Shown: positions 62,059 to 64,000 of the stretch, piece by piece
Layout: every line of letters begins with the position of its first letter
How positions within the stretch are numbered: position 1 is the stretch's first letter
DNA from: Candidatus Aquabacterium excrementipullorum
GTDB lineage: Bacteria; Pseudomonadota; Gammaproteobacteria; Burkholderiales; Burkholderiaceae_C
Direction: 5' to 3'
Assembly: GCA_019112875.1 (NCBI GenBank)
Contig: DXIO01000049.1
Coordinates: forward strand, 1 to 64,000
Length of the DNA stretch: 64,000 nt
The notes under the pieces: generated by a model
Told to the model about the DNA's origin: nothing
Databases searched by the model: none
What the model saw: only the letters and a program-made list of their open reading frames with translations
Program-made: the position numbers and the translations under genes

Positions 62059-64000
62059 ATGAGGTCTGGCCTCTTTTCTACCCCTTTGATGCACCGGCCC
62101 CTGCGCGCCGGCATGTTCGGCCTGCTGGCCATGGCATCGACCTGGATGGCGCAGGCCGCCACCGTGGTGCAGAGCACGCCCCAGGGCGAGGTGGCCCAGG
62201 TGCGCCAGGTGGTGGTGCGCTTCGACCGGGCCGTGGTGCCGCTGGGCGATCTGCGCCAGGCCGCGCCCTACAGCGTCGAATGCCAGGGCGATGTGCCCAA
62301 GGGCGATGGCCGCTGGATCAACGACCGCCAGTGGGCCTACGACTTCGAACGTGATCTGGGCCCGGGCGCGCGCTGTCAGGTCAAGCCGCGCGCCGGCTGG
62401 CAGCCTGTAGTAACAGATGCTGGTGGCTGGAGTCAGCCCAAACCATTCGTTTTTCAGACAGGTGGCCCGGCGGTGGTGCGCGTATCGCCTTCCGGTGGCG
62501 AGGTGGAAGAGCAGCAGCACTGGCTGTTCACGCTCAATGGCCCCGCTTTGCCCTCCAGCATCGACGGCAAGGCCTGGTGCGAGGTCGAAGGCGTGGGCGA
62601 GCGCATCCCGTTGCAGGTGGTGACCGGCTCCGAACGTGAGGCGGTGCTCAAGAGCCGCCGGCTCAAGCCCGACGACGCGCGCCTGCTGCTCGTGCACTGC
62701 CAACGCCCACTGCCCAACAAGGCCGCGGTACGCCTGGTGTGGGGCGCGGGCATTGGCGCACAGGCACTGCCGCAGGCCGTGACGCGCCAGGCCCAGCGCT
62801 TCGAATTCAACGTGCGCCCGGCGTTCGAGGTGGAGTTCAGCTGCGAGCGCGAGAAGGCCCAGGCGCCCTGCCTGCCGCTGCGTCCGCTGACCGTGCGCTT
62901 TTCGTCGCCCGTGCCGCGCACGCTGGCCGAGCAGGTGCGCATCGAGCGTGAAGGCAGCGACTCCCTCAAACCCTGGTTCGACAAGGACGACAAGCAGGAG
63001 ACGGTCGAGGAACTGTCCTTCAAACCGCCGCTGCCTGAGAACGCCAACCTGGCCGTGGTGCTGCCGGGCAAGCTCAAGGATGTGTCCGACCGCCCCGTGG
63101 CCAATGCCCATGCCTTCCCGATGGCCGTGCGCACGGGCGGCATGCCACCGCTGGCCAAGTTCGCCACCGCGCCCTTCGGCGTGATCGAGCTGGAAAGCGA
63201 GCCGGGCCAGCCCCCGCTGCTGCCGATCACCGTGCGCCATGTCGAGGCCAGCCTGGGCGTCAAGGCGCTTGATGCGGGCAAGGCCGGCCTGAATGGCCAC
63301 AGCAAGACGCTCACGGAGGATGCCGACATCCTGCGCTGGATCGCCAAGGTGCAGCGTTACCACGAGACTTCGTTCTCCGCCAAGGAACTGGGCCGCCCGC
63401 AGAGCGAATGGAAGGAGTGGCGCACCGAGCAGGATGGCAATGGCCGCGAGATCCGCTACCAGGCCGAGCGCCGCATCGGCGCGCGCGAGCTGTCGCTGCT
63501 CAACACCGAGAAGCAAACCCAGCCGCTGAAACTGCCACCATCTGATTCGAAAGACACCCGCCCCTTCGAGGTGGTCGGCCTGCCGATGCCCGGCCCCGGC
63601 TACCACGTGGTCGAGGTCGAATCGCCGCGCCTGGGCGCCTCGCTGCTGGCCAAGCCCGCACCCATGTATGTGCGCACCGGCGTGCTCGTCACCAACCTGG
63701 GCGTGCACTTCAAGTTCGGCCGCGAGAACAGCCTGGTGTGGGTGACCACGCTGGACAAGGCCCGCCCCGTGGCCGGCGCCGACATCGCCATCAGCAACTG
63801 CCAAGGCGAGCGCCTGTGGCAGGGCCGCACCGATGCGCAAGGCCGCGCCGTGGTCGACAAGCCCCTGCCCGCGCAGCGCTACGACCAGAGCTGCCTGGTC
63901 AACGACGGCTTGTTCATCTCGGCCCGCAAGGCCATCGAGCAAGGCCCCTACAAGGGCCGCACCGACCTGGCCTTCGCCTTCTCCGACTGGCACAAGGGCA
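62059..64000 (+). CDS. Bacterial alpha-2-macroglobulin family protein (5' part, cut by window end)
   Basis: The frame is open from ATG at 62059 to the window end (647 codons seen; the family is about 1,500-2,000 residues). A signal peptide is visible (FGLLAMASTWMAQA). The N-terminal region contains MG-type beta domains (VAQVRQVVVRFDRAVVPLG; RPAFEVEFSCEREKAQAPCLPLRPLTVRFSSPVPR; GVLVTNLGVHFKFGRENSLVWVTTLDKARPVAGADIAISNCQGE). These periplasmic proteins trap foreign proteases and usually lie next to pbpC. The thioester motif would be beyond the edge. GGGAGACACC precedes the ATG. Confidence 0.9.
   Translation, partial: MRSGLFSTPLMHRPLRAGMFGLLAMASTWMAQAATVVQSTPQGEVAQVRQVVVRFDRAVVPLGDLRQAAPYSVECQGDVPKGDGRWINDRQWAYDFERDLGPGARCQVKPRAGWQPVVTDAGGWSQPKPFVFQTGGPAVVRVSPSGGEVEEQQHWLFTLNGPALPSSIDGKAWCEVEGVGERIPLQVVTGSEREAVLKSRRLKPDDARLLLVHCQRPLPNKAAVRLVWGAGIGAQALPQAVTRQAQRFEFNVRPAFEVEFSCEREKAQAPCLPLRPLTVRFSSPVPRTLAEQVRIEREGSDSLKPWFDKDDKQETVEELSFKPPLPENANLAVVLPGKLKDVSDRPVANAHAFPMAVRTGGMPPLAKFATAPFGVIELESEPGQPPLLPITVRHVEASLGVKALDAGKAGLNGHSKTLTEDADILRWIAKVQRYHETSFSAKELGRPQSEWKEWRTEQDGNGREIRYQAERRIGARELSLLNTEKQTQPLKLPPSDSKDTRPFEVVGLPMPGPGYHVVEVESPRLGASLLAKPAPMYVRTGVLVTNLGVHFKFGRENSLVWVTTLDKARPVAGADIAISNCQGERLWQGRTDAQGRAVVDKPLPAQRYDQSCLVNDGLFISARKAIEQGPYKGRTDLAFAFSDWHKG

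Noticed and set aside
61696-63993. Long minus-strand open frame opposite the TetR and macroglobulin genes
   Set aside because: Shadow of two recognised genes; composition typical of antisense GC-rich frames.

Overview
The window is a 64 kb piece of a GC-rich proteobacterial chromosome, most likely a betaproteobacterium of the order Burkholderiales. Pointers are the hemA-prfA-prmC, grxD-ubiX and rplU-rpmA-obgE-proB neighbourhoods, a QueE with a CX14CX2C cluster motif, a SWIB-domain protein and an Obg GTPase that both carry Ala/Lys-rich histone H1-like tails, and the general protein character. I see no tRNA, rRNA, CRISPR array, phage or intact insertion sequence. The DNA is almost fully coding and most of it is core metabolism.

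Layout. 1-645: non-coding, with a perfect 18-bp inverted repeat and a cluster of degenerate short repeats. 646-7247 (minus): a tightly coupled seven-gene operon that starts with GTP cyclohydrolase II and continues with an OpgH-like glucosyltransferase, a reductase-only RibD homologue, an MDR dehydrogenase, a degenerate 6-pyruvoyltetrahydropterin-synthase homologue, a GT4 glycosyltransferase and a methyltransferase. It reads like an uncharacterised pathway for a glycosylated, methylated pteridine or pyrimidine-derived metabolite and is my best candidate for a new system. 7587-15584: a MocR regulator with a divergent flavin-fold protein, small hypotheticals, then a minus-strand operon of a membrane protein, queE, queD, bioA, bioD and a serine hydrolase. 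15824-21191 (plus): hemA, prfA, prmC, an outer-membrane barrel gene, grxD, ubiX. 21296-24988: cytochrome c, lytic transglycosylase, proS, rppH. 25022-31243: an accessory stretch with an AraC regulator, a 2TM protein, two acyl-CoA dehydrogenases, and an overlapping trio of two unknown proteins and a DEDDh exonuclease. 31462-38872 (minus): proB, obgE, rpmA, rplU, a patatin, arginase, a LOG-family protein and the SWIB protein.

39155-56820 is dominated by an iron/manganese programme. Four good Fur-box candidates and one related dyad mark a PepSY ferric reductase-like protein, a FagA-like protein with a ZIP transporter, a TonB-dependent siderophore receptor followed by fumC-orfX-sodA, an orfX paralogue, and a haem uptake operon (small protein-hmuS-hmuT-hmuU-hmuV). 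The fagA/fumC/orfX/sodA/ZIP gene set is that of the Fur-controlled Pseudomonas aeruginosa locus: under iron starvation the cell swaps to an iron-free fumarase and a manganese superoxide dismutase. A TerC-family gene between these loci is preceded by what looks like a complete yybP-ykoY manganese riboswitch.

The last 7 kb hold an M48 metalloprotease with a TPR-like tail, moaC, a PglL/Wzy-like O-oligosaccharyltransferase, a TetR regulator and the first two kilobases of an alpha-2-macroglobulin gene cut by the window end.
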